Below are positions 63,771 through 64,000 of a stretch of 64,000 nt of DNA, piece by piece. The position numbers and the translations under genes are program-made. The notes beneath the pieces are model-generated. The model searched no databases, was not told the DNA's origin, and worked only from the letters and a program-made list of their open reading frames with translations. Source of the DNA: Limnephilus marmoratus (taxonomy: Eukaryota > Arthropoda > Insecta > Trichoptera > Limnephilidae); contig OU862910.1 of NCBI GenBank assembly GCA_917880885.1, positions 16,380,710-16,444,709 on the forward strand. Direction: 5' to 3'. Every line of letters starts with the position of its first letter. The first letter of the stretch is position 1.

Positions 63771-64000
63771 CCGTCAGTGATTTAAGGTACGGGTTTTTCG
63801 ATATTTCGATACGATATATTGAGTTTTTCGATATTGATATATCGATATCGGCCTGTAGTCGATATCGATGAATATCGATATTTTTAGGGGTCGATATATC
63901 GATATTCATCGGTTTTCCGATATATCGTTGCATCCCTGTTCGTGACGTCAGCCATCAATCACTGTTTGAGAGTTCTTGCTGCTTCAGAAAACAGATATGC

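Larger units (their letters stand above)
62281..63938 (-). mobile_element. hAT transposon, outer layer of a three-level nest
   Basis: Ends TAGGGATGCAA and (reverse complement) CAGGGATGCAA with ATCGATAT-rich subterminal arrays; TTCGTGAC at 62273-62280 and 63939-63946, identical. 1658 bases including a 968-base insert. Transposase C-terminus remains at 63490-63770 on the minus strand. Confidence 0.94.

Overview
The window is insect nuclear DNA, AT-rich and gene-poor, with short spliced introns, GGTTA-type (TTAGG) arrays and a dense layer of old transposable elements. Nothing bacterial is present: no operons, no ribosome binding sites, no CRISPR array. I cannot fix the species. The repeat types are compatible with a hemipteran or a related insect, but that is inference.

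One intact host gene is supported. It is a six-exon gene on the minus strand (27414-35670) encoding a 510-residue leucine-rich-repeat protein that I recognise as DRC5/TCTE1, a subunit of the nexin-dynein regulatory complex of motile cilia and sperm flagella. All splice phases agree and the exons sum to 1533 bases. Its 5-kb fourth intron is full of transposon debris.

The rest is mobile DNA. From left to right: a Penelope-associated hammerhead-like motif (60-175); repeat families D, G and A and a LINE fragment (to 6.2 kb); a 559-bp hAT MITE with a perfect 8-bp target duplication (8435-8993); LINE, SINE and Penelope remnants (10-17 kb); a GGGCGCCCGC MITE (18.8 kb); a broken IS630-like transposase gene (22.5-23.1 kb); LINE and SINE debris (25-26 kb); DRC5 and its intronic elements (27-36 kb); a filled/empty repeat-site pair, a second Penelope nuclease remnant and a tRNA-headed SINE (38-41 kb); a nested hAT stack (43.3-45.4 kb); piggyBac-like and PIF/Harbinger-like MITEs, the latter splitting a LINE reverse transcriptase (45.6-46.8 kb); two fold-back elements built from TTCATC-type tandem units around GGTTA arrays (47.4 and 56.2 kb), one with a perfect 9-bp duplication; an R2/R4-type LINE with zinc knuckle and restriction-like endonuclease (60.3-61.8 kb); and a three-layer hAT nest (62.28-63.94 kb).

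The most unusual structures are the fold-back family with satellite-like arms, the hammerhead-like motifs directly downstream of a Penelope GIY-YIG nuclease remnant, and the nested elements whose target duplications allow their insertion order to be read from sequence alone.
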